64,000 bases of DNA from Micromonospora sp. MP36 (lineage in GTDB: Bacteria > Actinomycetota > Actinomycetes > Mycobacteriales > Micromonosporaceae). The translations under genes and the position numbers were made by a program. The stretch is taken from positions 84,222-148,221 of the forward strand of contig NZ_VSFA01000009.1 in NCBI RefSeq assembly GCF_008119785.1, written 5' to 3'. The notes under the pieces are model-generated. The model did no database searches. It saw only the letters and a program-made list of their open reading frames with translations, and had not been told where the DNA came from. Positions 44,454 to 52,323 of the stretch are shown here, piece after piece. How positions within the stretch are numbered: the stretch's first letter is position 1; each line of letters begins with the position of its first letter.

Positions 44454-44472
44454 CGAGCGCGAACGCGGGCAT
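44434..44472 (-). pseudogene. DUF1330 gene, 5' part (split by the IS element)
   Basis: The first 13 codons, MPAFALAHLRTPQ, of the DUF1330 gene whose remainder is at 42384-42686. The ATG at 44472 has a Shine-Dalgarno GGAGG four bases upstream. Thirteen codons here plus 101 codons (with stop) on the other side give a 113-residue protein, normal for the family, and the join AHLRTPQ-INEDVLEYLEKI aligns without gap with the family pattern I know. The gene can be restored by precise excision. Confidence 0.88.
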
Positions 44473-44813
44473 GGTCCCTCCCCGGTGACGTGCGCCGACT
44501 CCACGGCGCAGGGCCTGGCACCGATTCTGCGGCCAGCCCGCTGCGGCCGGGCCGACCGGGGTGCGGTCACGCCGGGCGTACGACTCCGGGTTGTTGTCGT
44601 AGCTCACCCGCTCGCCGCGGCCGCCCTCGTCGCGGACCGCGCCGGAGCCGTCGCGCTTGCGGATCGACCGGCCGGCGTCGGGTGGTCCCCAGTGGACCTA
44701 GTCGAGCGAGCCGACCGCGCTGAGGTCGACGCGGGCCGGCACGTCGGCCAGCGCGGCGGTATCCGCTGGTGGCTGGCCGGGCTGATCGCGTCCGGGGTAT
44801 TTATGCTGCCCCG
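44473..44813. other. Region upstream of the split DUF1330 gene, no clear gene
   Basis: The 341 bases have codon-like G/C periodicity on the minus strand. One frame reads GERVSYDNNPESYARRDR (about 44541-44607), another ends TAALADVPARVDLSAVGSLD with a TAG at about 44699-44701. These look like fragments of a decayed leftward gene but no family is recognisable. The last 20 bases (TATTTATG, 44799-44806) could be a -10 region for the rightward gene at 44814. Confidence 0.4.
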
Positions 44814-45620
44814 GTGCGGGTTTTCGAGATCGCCGGGAAGCTGGCTCTCTTCCTGGCCGGGTTGAGCGCGATCGTCGATCTCATCGATCCAGCGAAGCTG
44901 CAGCACTGGAGTCGCCGCGCCAACGAGTACGCACAACGCAGATCTGAATACCGGATAATCGGCCGGATCGCTGAGCTGCGGGATGAAGCCCATGGCTTCT
45001 TCGTCAAGAACACCTCTGTGGCGACCGTAGGCGGCGTGGTGCCGCACTCCAGCCTTGTCCACACCCCGCCGCAGACCGCCCCATCCGGCTTGGGCGAGGA
45101 TGCCTTCGTCACCTTCTGGCATACCGTGATGGATGAGCTCCGGGACACCTACGACCTGCGCGATGGTGAAAGTCGCGAGAAAGTCCTGGCGGCGTCCGCG
45201 CTGGTGGAACGCCGCATCGACGAGTTCCTGTCACGCGAGCTACCCGAGAGCGAACGGGGGCTGGTCAGCAGGGCCACCGACGCGAAGGAGCGAAGCTTCG
45301 GCCTCGCCGCGGTGCTGATGATGCTGGCCACGATCGCGATGGTCGTAGCCGCCAATACTCTCGATCTCAGCGGATTGGCGGCCCAAGGACAGGCGGTGCG
45401 GATCCTCGGATTTGTCGGCGTGGCCTTGACGGTCGTTGCGGTCTTCACGCTGGCCGCCATGCCGCTCGCCATGCCCGGCGCGGTGGAGGGAACACTGCTC
45501 GGCACAGCGGCGCGCTTCCTCCGGTTCCTCGCCAGACCCGTACGCCCGGTCCGCATCACCGCGCTGTTCCTCTTTGTCGGGGGCTCGCTGATAGACCTTG
45601 TGGTCCTGCTCCTCGAATAG
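44814..45620 (+). CDS. Membrane protein of unknown function
   Basis: A 268-residue protein with an N-terminal hydrophobic segment (residues about 5-22), a soluble region of some 140 residues rich in charged amino acids (AELRDEAHGFFVKN, DAFVTFWHTVMDEL, REKVLAASALVERRIDEFL), and three C-terminal transmembrane helices (LAAVLMMLATIAMVVAAN and onward). No family is recognised. Base and codon use are less GC-biased than in flanking core genes, and it lies next to an IS insertion, so it is probably accessory. GTG 44814 was chosen at the start of the first hydrophobic helix; an in-frame start at 44769 would add 15 residues. Confidence 0.7.
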   Translation: MRVFEIAGKLALFLAGLSAIVDLIDPAKLQHWSRRANEYAQRRSEYRIIGRIAELRDEAHGFFVKNTSVATVGGVVPHSSLVHTPPQTAPSGLGEDAFVTFWHTVMDELRDTYDLRDGESREKVLAASALVERRIDEFLSRELPESERGLVSRATDAKERSFGLAAVLMMLATIAMVVAANTLDLSGLAAQGQAVRILGFVGVALTVVAVFTLAAMPLAMPGAVEGTLLGTAARFLRFLARPVRPVRITALFLFVGGSLIDLVVLLLE

Positions 45621-45657
45621 GCGCGGCACGCGCGGCCCGGACGCCCTGGGCGCTACC

Positions 45658-46338
45658 TCACTGACCATGCGCGCATTGGCACCGTTTGTCACCGACCAGT
45701 AGCTGCGGTGACCAGCTGACCGCCGCTTCGGCGTCCGGGTCCCGCCCCGCGTACGCGAGCACCAGCACCAGCACGGTCAGGACGGCCGCCCCCAGCACCA
45801 GCCGGCGTCGGCGCCGGCGGGCCCGGGCCAGCCCGACCCGGGTGGCTGGCCCGTCGGGCGCGACGCCGACGGCGGTGCGCACCTTGGCGACCACCGGTCC
45901 GAGCAGCTCGGCGAGGCGGTGCACGACGCTCTCCGAGGAGTGTCGGCCGGGCGCCGCCGGGCTGACTGCCGGCGGCGCGACCGCGGCTGGTTCGACGGCC
46001 GGGGAGGTGGGCGGTTCGGGTCCGGTCTCCCCCGGCTGATCGACGGTCGCCGGACGGGCGTCGTCGCGAACCGGCGCCGCGTCGGCGTGCTCGCGAAGGA
46101 ATGCGGGACGGGCGTGGTCGGGTGGCGGCGCCGGATCGGCGTGCGCGCCGGTCGCGCCCGAGCCGACCGACGCTGCCGGGCCGGTCGCCGCGGCCGGTCG
46201 CGGCGTGGGCGGGGCCGCGCCGTCGGCGGGGAGCCGACGCGGCAGCGTGACCGGCTGCTCCGGCGCCGGCTCGGCCGGCGCGTGGGGCAGCCAGCCGCCC
46301 ACCCGGATACCGGTCTGCGTGAGTTTGTCCTCAGCCAC
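45658..46338 (-). CDS. Ala/Pro-rich membrane-anchored protein
   Basis: A 226-residue protein. About 125 residues of Ala/Pro-rich low-complexity sequence are followed by a short helical stretch (VVHRLAELLGPVVAKVRTAV), a basic patch (RARRRRRR), one transmembrane helix (LVLGAAVLTVLVLVLAYAG) and a 30-residue end with CQCAHGQ. The charge pattern suggests the long N-terminal part is cytosolic. No family is recognised and function is unknown. The ATG at 46338 opens MAEDKLTQTGIRVGGW. Confidence 0.65.
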   Translation of the reverse strand: MAEDKLTQTGIRVGGWLPHAPAEPAPEQPVTLPRRLPADGAAPPTPRPAAATGPAASVGSGATGAHADPAPPPDHARPAFLREHADAAPVRDDARPATVDQPGETGPEPPTSPAVEPAAVAPPAVSPAAPGRHSSESVVHRLAELLGPVVAKVRTAVGVAPDGPATRVGLARARRRRRRLVLGAAVLTVLVLVLAYAGRDPDAEAAVSWSPQLLVGDKRCQCAHGQ

Positions 46339-46458
46339 CGATTCCCCCCTCGGCCACCGGTGCCGGCGGTCGCCCCCGTGGCCCGCCGCAGGGAGAATGG
46401 CATACGGCCGATCTTCGAGAAGCCGTCGGGCAGAGGCATGTTCCCGACAACGGGCCGG

Positions 46459-46911
46459 TCAGCGCCGCTCGCGGCGCCGCAGGCCACGCTCGGGATGCCA
46501 GCTCTCGATCAGCAGATGGTCCGGCGGGTCGCCGACCCGGGTGAGCACCACCTCGGTCAGCTCGATCCGGAACCGGTGCGACCCGTCCTCGCCCGGTGGC
46601 TCCTCGTGCGCCCGGCCGGCGATCTTCGCGTCGCCGCCCCACGAGGCCGGATCGTCCTCCGGGGTGTCTTCGGTCGGGCAGTGCAGTGCCACGCGGGGAT
46701 CGCGCCGCAGGTCGAGTGCCTTGAGCGCGCCCGCCATGCTGCCCAGTCGGAGCTGACCGTCGTCGGAGAAGTCGATCTCCGTGCCGCTGATCCGCGGCGA
46801 GCCGTCCCGCCGTAGGGTCGCCATCGTGCCGTGCTTGCGGACGGTGAATCGGGCGCGTACGCGCGCCGCGAAGTCGGGTTCGGATGCCATCAGGTCGGGC
46901 CACCATGCCAT
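46459..46911 (-). CDS. Pyridoxamine 5'-phosphate oxidase-family protein
   Basis: A 150-residue split-barrel flavin-binding-type protein. FTVRKHGTMATLRRDGSPRI, LRLGSMAGALKALDLRRDPR and the strand RVALHC fit the PNPOx-like general-function family that binds FMN or F420 in actinobacteria. The C-terminal half (RFRIELTEVVLTRVGD) is the second barrel strand set. The substrate is unknown. ATG 46911 was used; ATG 46890 is a shorter possibility. Confidence 0.82.
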   Translation of the reverse strand: MAWWPDLMASEPDFAARVRARFTVRKHGTMATLRRDGSPRISGTEIDFSDDGQLRLGSMAGALKALDLRRDPRVALHCPTEDTPEDDPASWGGDAKIAGRAHEEPPGEDGSHRFRIELTEVVLTRVGDPPDHLLIESWHPERGLRRRERR

Positions 46912-46965
46912 GCCGGCCAGCCTGGCAGGAAAAGCTGACACCGTGCGGCGTGTTTTCCGGACCGG

Positions 46966-47559
46966 TCAGCGGATCTCGAAGCCGAGCGCTTGGGCCAGCA
47001 CGATCGCCTGCTCGCTGTCGACGATGGCTCCGGCCCGCTCGACCGTGGTCGGGTCGAGTGCGGTCAGGTCGCTGCCGCGCAGGTCGGCCCGGGCCAGTCG
47101 GGCGGCGTGCAGCTGGGCGCCGGACAGGTCGACGCCGGTGACCGTGGCGCCGGTGAGGTTGGCGCCGGTCAGGTCCGCCTCGCGCATGCGTACGTCGGTG
47201 AGGTGCACGCCGCGCAGGTCGGCGCCGGGCAGGGCGATGAAGGACCAGTCGCCGCCGCTGACCCGCAGTGGGCGCAGGTCGCACTGGTCGAAGCTGCTGC
47301 CGACCAGCTTGCAGCCGGTGAACTCGGCCTCGAAAAGGTTGCACCGCTTGAAGGTGCAGCGGGTGAACGCCGAGTCGGTGTGCCGGGAGGCGTTGAAGGC
47401 GACGTTGCCGAAGACGCACTCGGTGAAGACGGCGCCCTGGCTGACCGCCTCGGTCAGGTCGACGTCGAAGAAGGAGCAGCGGACGAAGTGCCGGTCGGCC
47501 AACTCCTCGGCGTACCAGTCCTCGTGGCGGTAGGTGACGTCTTCTGTCGGCTCCGGCAT
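46966..47559 (-). CDS. Pentapeptide-repeat protein
   Basis: A 197-residue right-handed quadrilateral beta-helix protein. The repeats A(D/N)LXX are visible as FVRCSFFDVDLTEAV, TRCTFKRCNLFEAEF, ADLRGVHLTDVRMREADL, TGANLTGATVTGVDLSGAQL and ARLARADLRGSDLTAL, with an interruption near GGDWSFIALPG. The family includes Qnr and MfpA, DNA mimics that protect gyrase from quinolones; this protein resembles that fold and size but no gyrase-binding loop can be proven here. It is separate from the neighbours on the opposite strand. Confidence 0.88.
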   Translation of the reverse strand: MPEPTEDVTYRHEDWYAEELADRHFVRCSFFDVDLTEAVSQGAVFTECVFGNVAFNASRHTDSAFTRCTFKRCNLFEAEFTGCKLVGSSFDQCDLRPLRVSGGDWSFIALPGADLRGVHLTDVRMREADLTGANLTGATVTGVDLSGAQLHAARLARADLRGSDLTALDPTTVERAGAIVDSEQAIVLAQALGFEIR

Positions 47560-47611
47560 CACGCCAGATTAGTGGTGGCCACCGACACTTCCCGGTGGGC
47601 ATACCGGCCGG

Positions 47612-47617
47612 TAGGTT
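47612..47617 (+). promoter_or_regulatory. Candidate -10 box TAGGTT before the serine hydrolase gene
   Basis: TAGGTT ends seven bases before GTG 47625, which lacks a Shine-Dalgarno, so the mRNA is probably leaderless. Confidence 0.45.
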
Positions 47618-47624
47618 CGGCGGC

Positions 47625-48857
47625 GTGAGCGTCGCAGTGAGCACTGACCCGGCCCGTATCGGTTTCGACCCCGCCCGCCTGGCGCGGATCGACGAGCACT
47701 TCGGCAGGTACGTCGACGACGGCCGGCTCGCCGGCTGGCAGATCGTGGTGACCCGCCGGGGCGAGATCGCCCACTCCTCGACCTACGGGCTGCGCGACCG
47801 GGAGGCGGGCACGCCGGTCGAGGCGGACACCCTCTGGCGCATCTACTCGATGACCAAGCCGATCACCTCGGTCGCGGCGATGATGCTGTGGGAGGAGGGC
47901 CGGTTCGAGCTGAACGACCCGATCAGCCGCTGGCTGCCGGAGTTCGCCGACGCCCGGGTCTATGACAAGGGGTCGGTGCTCAAGCCGTACACGGTGCCGG
48001 CGATCGAGCCGATCCGGGTCTGGCACCTGCTCACCCACACCGCCGGCCTGACGTACGGCTTCGCGCAGAGCACGGTGGTCGACGGCCTGTACCGGGCGGC
48101 GGGCTTCGACCTGGGCGTGCCGCCGGGTGCGGACCTGGCGGCGGCCTCGGCCGGGCTGGCCCGGCTGCCGCTGCTCTTCCAGCCCGGCACGAGCTGGAAC
48201 TACGGGGTCTCCACCGACGTGCTGGGCCGGCTGGTCGAGGTGATCTCCGGGCAGAGCCTGGAGGCGTTCTTCGCCGAGCGGATCCTGCGCCCGCTGGGCA
48301 TGACCGACACGCGGTGGTGGGTCGACGAGGCGGACGCCAAGCGGCTGGCCGCCCTCTACGCCCCGAACCCGGCCACCGGGCAGGCGACCCGGCAGGACGG
48401 CATCGGCCGGGCCGCGCTGGCCGAGCCGAGCTGGTTCTCCGGGGGCGGCGGGCTGGTCTCCACGGCCGCCGACTACCACCGGTTCACCCAGTTCCTGCTG
48501 CGCGGGGGCGAGTTGGACGGGGTACGCCTGCTGTCGCCCCGGACGCTGCGCTTCATGACCCGCAACCACCTGCCCGGCGGCCGGGACCTGGCCTCCTTCG
48601 AGCCGGGGGGCTTCGCCGAGACGGTGCTCGACGGCATCGGCTTCGGCCTCGGCTTCGCCGTGGTGCTGGACCCGGTGCCGTCCCGGGTGCCGAGCAGCGT
48701 GGGCGAGTTCTACTGGGGTGGGCTGGCCAGCACCGCGTTCTGGGTGGACCCGGTGGAGGAGGTCACCGCGCTGCTGTTCACCCAGCTCATGCCGTCCAGC
48801 ACCTACCCGCTGCGCTCGCAGCTGCGCCAGCTGGTCTACTCCGCGCTGATCGACTGA
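47625..48857 (+). CDS. Serine hydrolase of the beta-lactamase/class C PBP fold
   Basis: A 410-residue cytosolic protein with the beta-lactamase-fold motifs SMTKPITS (SxxK, nucleophilic Ser), WNYGVSTDVLG (YxN-type Tyr) and, near the end, FYWGGLASTAFWVDP standing in for the KTG strand (HxG/GG variant), as in EstB-type esterases. It has no signal peptide. The family covers esterases, D-aminopeptidases and lipid-ester hydrolases (for example LovD); substrate cannot be assigned. Start at GTG 47625. Confidence 0.88.
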   Translation: MSVAVSTDPARIGFDPARLARIDEHFGRYVDDGRLAGWQIVVTRRGEIAHSSTYGLRDREAGTPVEADTLWRIYSMTKPITSVAAMMLWEEGRFELNDPISRWLPEFADARVYDKGSVLKPYTVPAIEPIRVWHLLTHTAGLTYGFAQSTVVDGLYRAAGFDLGVPPGADLAAASAGLARLPLLFQPGTSWNYGVSTDVLGRLVEVISGQSLEAFFAERILRPLGMTDTRWWVDEADAKRLAALYAPNPATGQATRQDGIGRAALAEPSWFSGGGGLVSTAADYHRFTQFLLRGGELDGVRLLSPRTLRFMTRNHLPGGRDLASFEPGGFAETVLDGIGFGLGFAVVLDPVPSRVPSSVGEFYWGGLASTAFWVDPVEEVTALLFTQLMPSSTYPLRSQLRQLVYSALID

Positions 48858-48864
48858 GCCCGAC

Positions 48865-48897
48865 GTGGGCGCGCCACCGGGCGGGCGGCGCGCCCAC
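48865..48897. terminator. Bidirectional terminator hairpin
   Basis: GTGGGCGCGCC (48865-48875) pairs perfectly with GGCGCGCCCAC (48887-48897) over an 11-base loop. It separates the convergent serine hydrolase and FG-GAP genes. Confidence 0.8.
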
Positions 48898-48902
48898 CCG
48901 GG

Positions 48903-49958
48903 TCAGACCAGTCGCTGGGCGCGGGTCGCGGTCACCGTCGCGGTGCCGCTGGTGGACAGGCCGGAGATCAGGTACGCCCGGTAGGTGCCGTCCGTCATGA
49001 CAGTCCACAGGTCCGGGGTGCCGTCGGCGTTGATGTCGGCGGCCTCGAGGGTGCCGATCGCGACGCCGGTGTTCCAGTTCGCCGCAACCTGGTACTGGGT
49101 GCGGGTCAGCGAACCGGTGCCGTCGCCGTTGTCGACCATGGTGACCCCGGTCCAGAGGTAGAGGTCGCCGGTGGTGGCGTTGCGCAGGAAGAGTGCGGCG
49201 CCGGAGGAGGTCTCGGTGCTGGCGATGCTCCAGTTCTGCCAGTCGGTGCCGCCGGTCGGGGTGGGGTTGGTCAGCGTGGTGACGCCGTAGTAGAGGCAGG
49301 GCGCCGGCCAGCTGGGGTGGTAGCCGAGCCGGTAGCCGTTGGTGGGGTCACCGGAGATGCCGAGCAGGTCCGGGATGCCGTTGTCGACGCCGTCGGCCTG
49401 GAACGCGTTGGTCAGCTGCAGCGGGATGTTGCCGTTGGCGTCAATCAGGTTGTCGTACCCGATCGTGCACTGGTTGCCGCTGAGGTTCGGGTTGGTCATG
49501 GTGCCGTCCCCGGCGCCGATGATGAGGCCACCGTTTCCAGCGGAGACGCCGGCCGGGTTGTAGTACACGAAGTCCTGGCGGTCCACGCCGGCGAAGCGCC
49601 CGGTGAAGACCTGGGCGCCGTCGAAGTCGGCCGGGGAGTTGTTCCCGGTGACACCGTTGCCGTGCAGGCCGATGTTGGTCGCCGGGGTCTGCACCTGGCC
49701 GGTGCCGACGCCGGTCTTGCGGGACTTCACGCCGAGCGCCGACCAGACGCCGGAGCCGAGCCCCGTGCCCGGGCCACCGACGGCAATCAGGTCGGGCACC
49801 CCGTCGCCGTTGAGGTCCTTGTCGACCGGACCGGTGGTGACGACCGGCGCGGGCTTCGGCTTCGCTGCGGCTGGGGCCGGCAGGGCCGGTACGAGGGCGG
49901 CAAGGGCGAGCGCGGCGGGCGCCGTCCAGGCGAGCAGGCGTCGGGTTGGAGAGGCCAT
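48903..49958 (-). CDS. Secreted FG-GAP/VCBS-repeat protein
   Basis: A 351-residue secreted protein. The signal peptide is RRLLAWTAPAALALAALVPA with a cut near APAAA. Calcium-binding FG-GAP-type loops DKDLNGDGVPDLIAVG and AADINADGTPDLWTV begin and end the mature protein; the middle is beta-rich with GDGTMTN and DNGDGTGSL. It probably forms a partial beta-propeller that binds a glycan or protein outside the cell. ATG 49958 was chosen just before the signal sequence, with GGGGGA upstream. Confidence 0.82.
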   Translation of the reverse strand: MASPTRRLLAWTAPAALALAALVPALPAPAAAKPKPAPVVTTGPVDKDLNGDGVPDLIAVGGPGTGLGSGVWSALGVKSRKTGVGTGQVQTPATNIGLHGNGVTGNNSPADFDGAQVFTGRFAGVDRQDFVYYNPAGVSAGNGGLIIGAGDGTMTNPNLSGNQCTIGYDNLIDANGNIPLQLTNAFQADGVDNGIPDLLGISGDPTNGYRLGYHPSWPAPCLYYGVTTLTNPTPTGGTDWQNWSIASTETSSGAALFLRNATTGDLYLWTGVTMVDNGDGTGSLTRTQYQVAANWNTGVAIGTLEAADINADGTPDLWTVMTDGTYRAYLISGLSTSGTATVTATRAQRLV

Positions 49959-50194
49959 CTGTTCCCCCATGTCATTGACGATCTTGCCCTCCGCAAGGTA
50001 GTCGACGTCGGCAAGTTCCGACGGCACGGTTTCGACCGGGTCGGCGACGGGATGGCCGATCCGGCACCGGCCGGGCGGCCGGCTCCCTAGCCTGAGGGGC
50101 GAGGCACCTGGGGCGGGAGGTGGTCAGCCATGAGCGAGCGCAACGAGCGCAGTGCGGAGCAGCATGCGGTCGCCGAGCGGAGCGAGGTGGCCGC

Positions 50195-50836
50195 ATGAGC
50201 AACATCGTCGTGTTCGGCGCCGGTGGGACCGCGGGGTCGCGGATCACCGACGAGGCGATGAATCGGGGGCACCGGGTCACCGCGGCGGTGCGCCGGCCGG
50301 AGGCGACCAGCTACCTGGCGCCCGGCGTGCGTACGGTCACCGGGGACGCCACCTCGGCGCGGAGCGTGCGCGAGCTGGCCGAGGACGCGGACGTGTTCGT
50401 GGTGGCGATCGGCGGCGGCGAGCGGAACCTGTGGCGGGACGCGGCCCGGACGTTGGTCGATACGCTCCGCGAGCTGCCCGACGCGCCCCGGGTGATCCAC
50501 GTGGGCGGCGGGGCGACGCTGCTGACGCCGAAGGGCACTTCCTACCTGGATGAGCCGGACTTCCCCGAGGAGTACCGGGACTCGGCGGAGGGTCAGGCCG
50601 AGGCGCTGGACGTCTACCGCTCCTCGGCCGACGGGGTGACCTGGACGTACGTCTCTCCTCCCCCGCTGGAGTTCCACCCGGGCGAGCGGACCGGGCACTA
50701 TCGCACCGGCACCGACCATCCGGTGACGGACGCGCAGGGCCGGTCGGTGCTCACCTACGAGGATCTGGCGGTGGCGATCGTCGACGAGATCGAGAATCCG
50801 CGGTTCACCAACGCGCGGTTCACGGCGGCGTACTGA
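50195..50836 (+). CDS. NAD(P)-binding oxidoreductase, atypical SDR
   Basis: A 213-residue Rossmann protein of the NmrA/atypical SDR (a5) type: NIVVFGAGGTAGSRITDEA for the nucleotide, HRVTAAVRRPEATSYLAPG, RTVTGDATSARSVREL and VIHVGGGATL. No catalytic Tyr-x3-Lys of classical SDRs is seen, as usual for this group. Possible roles are quinone or redox sensing. It starts at ATG 50195 in front of GAGGTGGCCGC, and its upstream stretch has the GAGCGCAACGAGCG repeat seen often in such genomes. It converges on the PPOX gene with a two-base gap. Confidence 0.85.
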   Translation: MSNIVVFGAGGTAGSRITDEAMNRGHRVTAAVRRPEATSYLAPGVRTVTGDATSARSVRELAEDADVFVVAIGGGERNLWRDAARTLVDTLRELPDAPRVIHVGGGATLLTPKGTSYLDEPDFPEEYRDSAEGQAEALDVYRSSADGVTWTYVSPPPLEFHPGERTGHYRTGTDHPVTDAQGRSVLTYEDLAVAIVDEIENPRFTNARFTAAY

Positions 50837-50838
50837 CG

Positions 50839-51303
50839 TCAGTCGGCCAGCCGGGCGGGGAAGCCGCCGGTGGCGAGCGGGCCCCAGCGCTCGATGGTGA
50901 TCCGGATCAGCGATTTGCCCTGCCGGAGCATGGCCTGCCGGTACTCGTCCCAGTCCGGGTGCTCGCCGGAGATGCTGCGGAAGTATTCCACCAGCGGTTC
51001 CAGGGCCTCGGGCAGGTCGAGCACCTCGGCGGTGCCGTCGACCTGCACCCAGGGCCCGTTCCAGTCGTCGGAGAGCACGCAGGCGGAGACCCGCGGGTCG
51101 CGGCGGATGTTGGCCACCTTGGCCCGCTCGGGGTAGGTGGAGATCACCAGGCGGCCTGCGGCGTCGACGCCGCAGGAGACCGGGGAGGACTGCGGCCGGC
51201 CGTCGGCGCGGGTGGTGATCAGCAGGACCCGGTGCCGGGGGCGGAGGAACTCGATCAGGGTGTCCCGGTCGACCCGGGTGTTGGTCGCGATGGTGCGTGC
51301 CAT
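50839..51303 (-). CDS. PPOX-class F420-dependent oxidoreductase
   Basis: A 154-residue split-barrel protein of the F420/FMN-dependent (FDOR-B, Rv1155-like) group: LIEFLRPRHRVLLITTRADG, RPQSSPVSCGVD, ISTYPERAKVANIRRDPRVS and WVQVDGTAEVLDLPEALEPL, with HPDWDEYRQAMLRQGKSLIR typical of this actinobacterial group. It probably reduces a small molecule using F420H2. Substrate unknown. Confidence 0.87.
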   Translation of the reverse strand: MARTIATNTRVDRDTLIEFLRPRHRVLLITTRADGRPQSSPVSCGVDAAGRLVISTYPERAKVANIRRDPRVSACVLSDDWNGPWVQVDGTAEVLDLPEALEPLVEYFRSISGEHPDWDEYRQAMLRQGKSLIRITIERWGPLATGGFPARLAD

Positions 51304-51347
51304 GCGTCGGTTCTACCAGGCCTGCGGGCCGAAGCATCGGCGCGGGC

Positions 51348-51989
51348 TCAGCGGGGACGGTTGGCGATCCGGCGCGGGGAGGCCTGGGCCGGCACCCGGG
51401 GCCGGGCGGTCGGCCGCCAGGCCCGGCCGTTGGCGTAGATCACCCGGAAGCCGAGGTATGCGGCGAGGGGCGCCCAGTGGGCCGAGCCCATCCGCAGCTC
51501 GGCGGCGTTGTGTCGCTGCCCGTTGGCGAGCACGTCGAGCAGCACGGTCTCGAAGGCGGCCGACTCGACCCAGTCCACCTCGCGGGTGAAGCCGCAGACC
51601 AGGGCCGCCCCGGTCACGTCGAGGAAGTCCCGCAGCGCGGTGTCGGAGGCGCGCAGCACCGAGCAGCTGCCGAAGTAGAGGCGGCGTCCCTCGCAGCGGC
51701 CGGCCATCCGGTCGGCCACGTCGGTCAGCTCCACCGAGTCCCAGTCGGTGAGGCACAGCCGGCTCGGTTCGCCGTGCATGGCGAAGAAGCCGACGCGGTA
51801 GTCGGCGTACTGCTTGAGCAGCCAGCGGTCGATGAAGTAGAAGAGCTCGTCGCGGGTGGCGGCGTCCTTGTGGATGAACCGGATCCGGCCCAGCCGTTCG
51901 AGCAGTTCGAGCGTGGGCAGGACGGAGCCGCGCTCGTTGAGGTCCCGGTGCCACTGCCCCTCGACGCAGAAGACGCCACCCCGCGCCAA
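51348..51989 (-). CDS. DUF6642 family protein
   Basis: A 213-residue protein: GVFCVEGQWHRDLNERGSVL, PTLELLERLGRIRFIHKDAA, FYFIDRWLLKQYADYRVGFF, AMHGEPSRLCL and FGSCSVLRASDTALRDFLDV. I recall this pattern as DUF6642, a caspase-like or CHAT-like hypothetical family with a His-Gly and Ser-Cys pair, but a peptidase role is not shown. TTG 51989 was selected because GGAGG lies six bases upstream; the longer upstream frame is not supported. Confidence 0.7.
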   Translation of the reverse strand: MARGGVFCVEGQWHRDLNERGSVLPTLELLERLGRIRFIHKDAATRDELFYFIDRWLLKQYADYRVGFFAMHGEPSRLCLTDWDSVELTDVADRMAGRCEGRRLYFGSCSVLRASDTALRDFLDVTGAALVCGFTREVDWVESAAFETVLLDVLANGQRHNAAELRMGSAHWAPLAAYLGFRVIYANGRAWRPTARPRVPAQASPRRIANRPR

Positions 51990-52323
51990 CGCCCACCTCC
52001 CCCGCCCGCGAAGGCCGCCCGGGAAGCCGTCCCCGGCCCCCGGCGCAGACGTTACCGGCCGCGGGCGGCCCGGCAACATCACCCTGGGCGGTGCCGGGAG
52101 GCCATTTCCGTCACGTCCGGGCCCGTCTGCGTGTCGCCCGACTCCAATGGGTGATTCCCGGCTTCGCTGCAATTTGCGCATGCGCCCCGCGACCCGCTGT
52201 TATGAGGTCAATTCGGATAAGTGTCCGCCAGCATGTCGAAACAGTGCCAGGATGGATGAGCCAGGACGTAACGGACTGATGTCCTGATGGCACCCCAATC
52301 ACACTCCAGTCGGGAGGAATCCT
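51990..52323. other. Intergenic region before the M15 peptidase gene
   Basis: The 334 bases drop from high GC to a more AT-balanced promoter-like stretch (52160-52300). No gene or known riboswitch is recognisable. The last bases carry GGAGG six bases before the GTG of the peptidase. Confidence 0.4.

Noticed and set aside
46966..47559. Pentapeptide protein called as quinolone resistance gene
   Set aside because: The fold is shared by many proteins of other function and gyrase-interacting features cannot be shown from sequence alone.
51990..52323. c-di-AMP (ydaO) riboswitch before the M15 wall peptidase
   Set aside because: Such riboswitches often precede wall hydrolases, but I could not find their conserved core here or before dacB.
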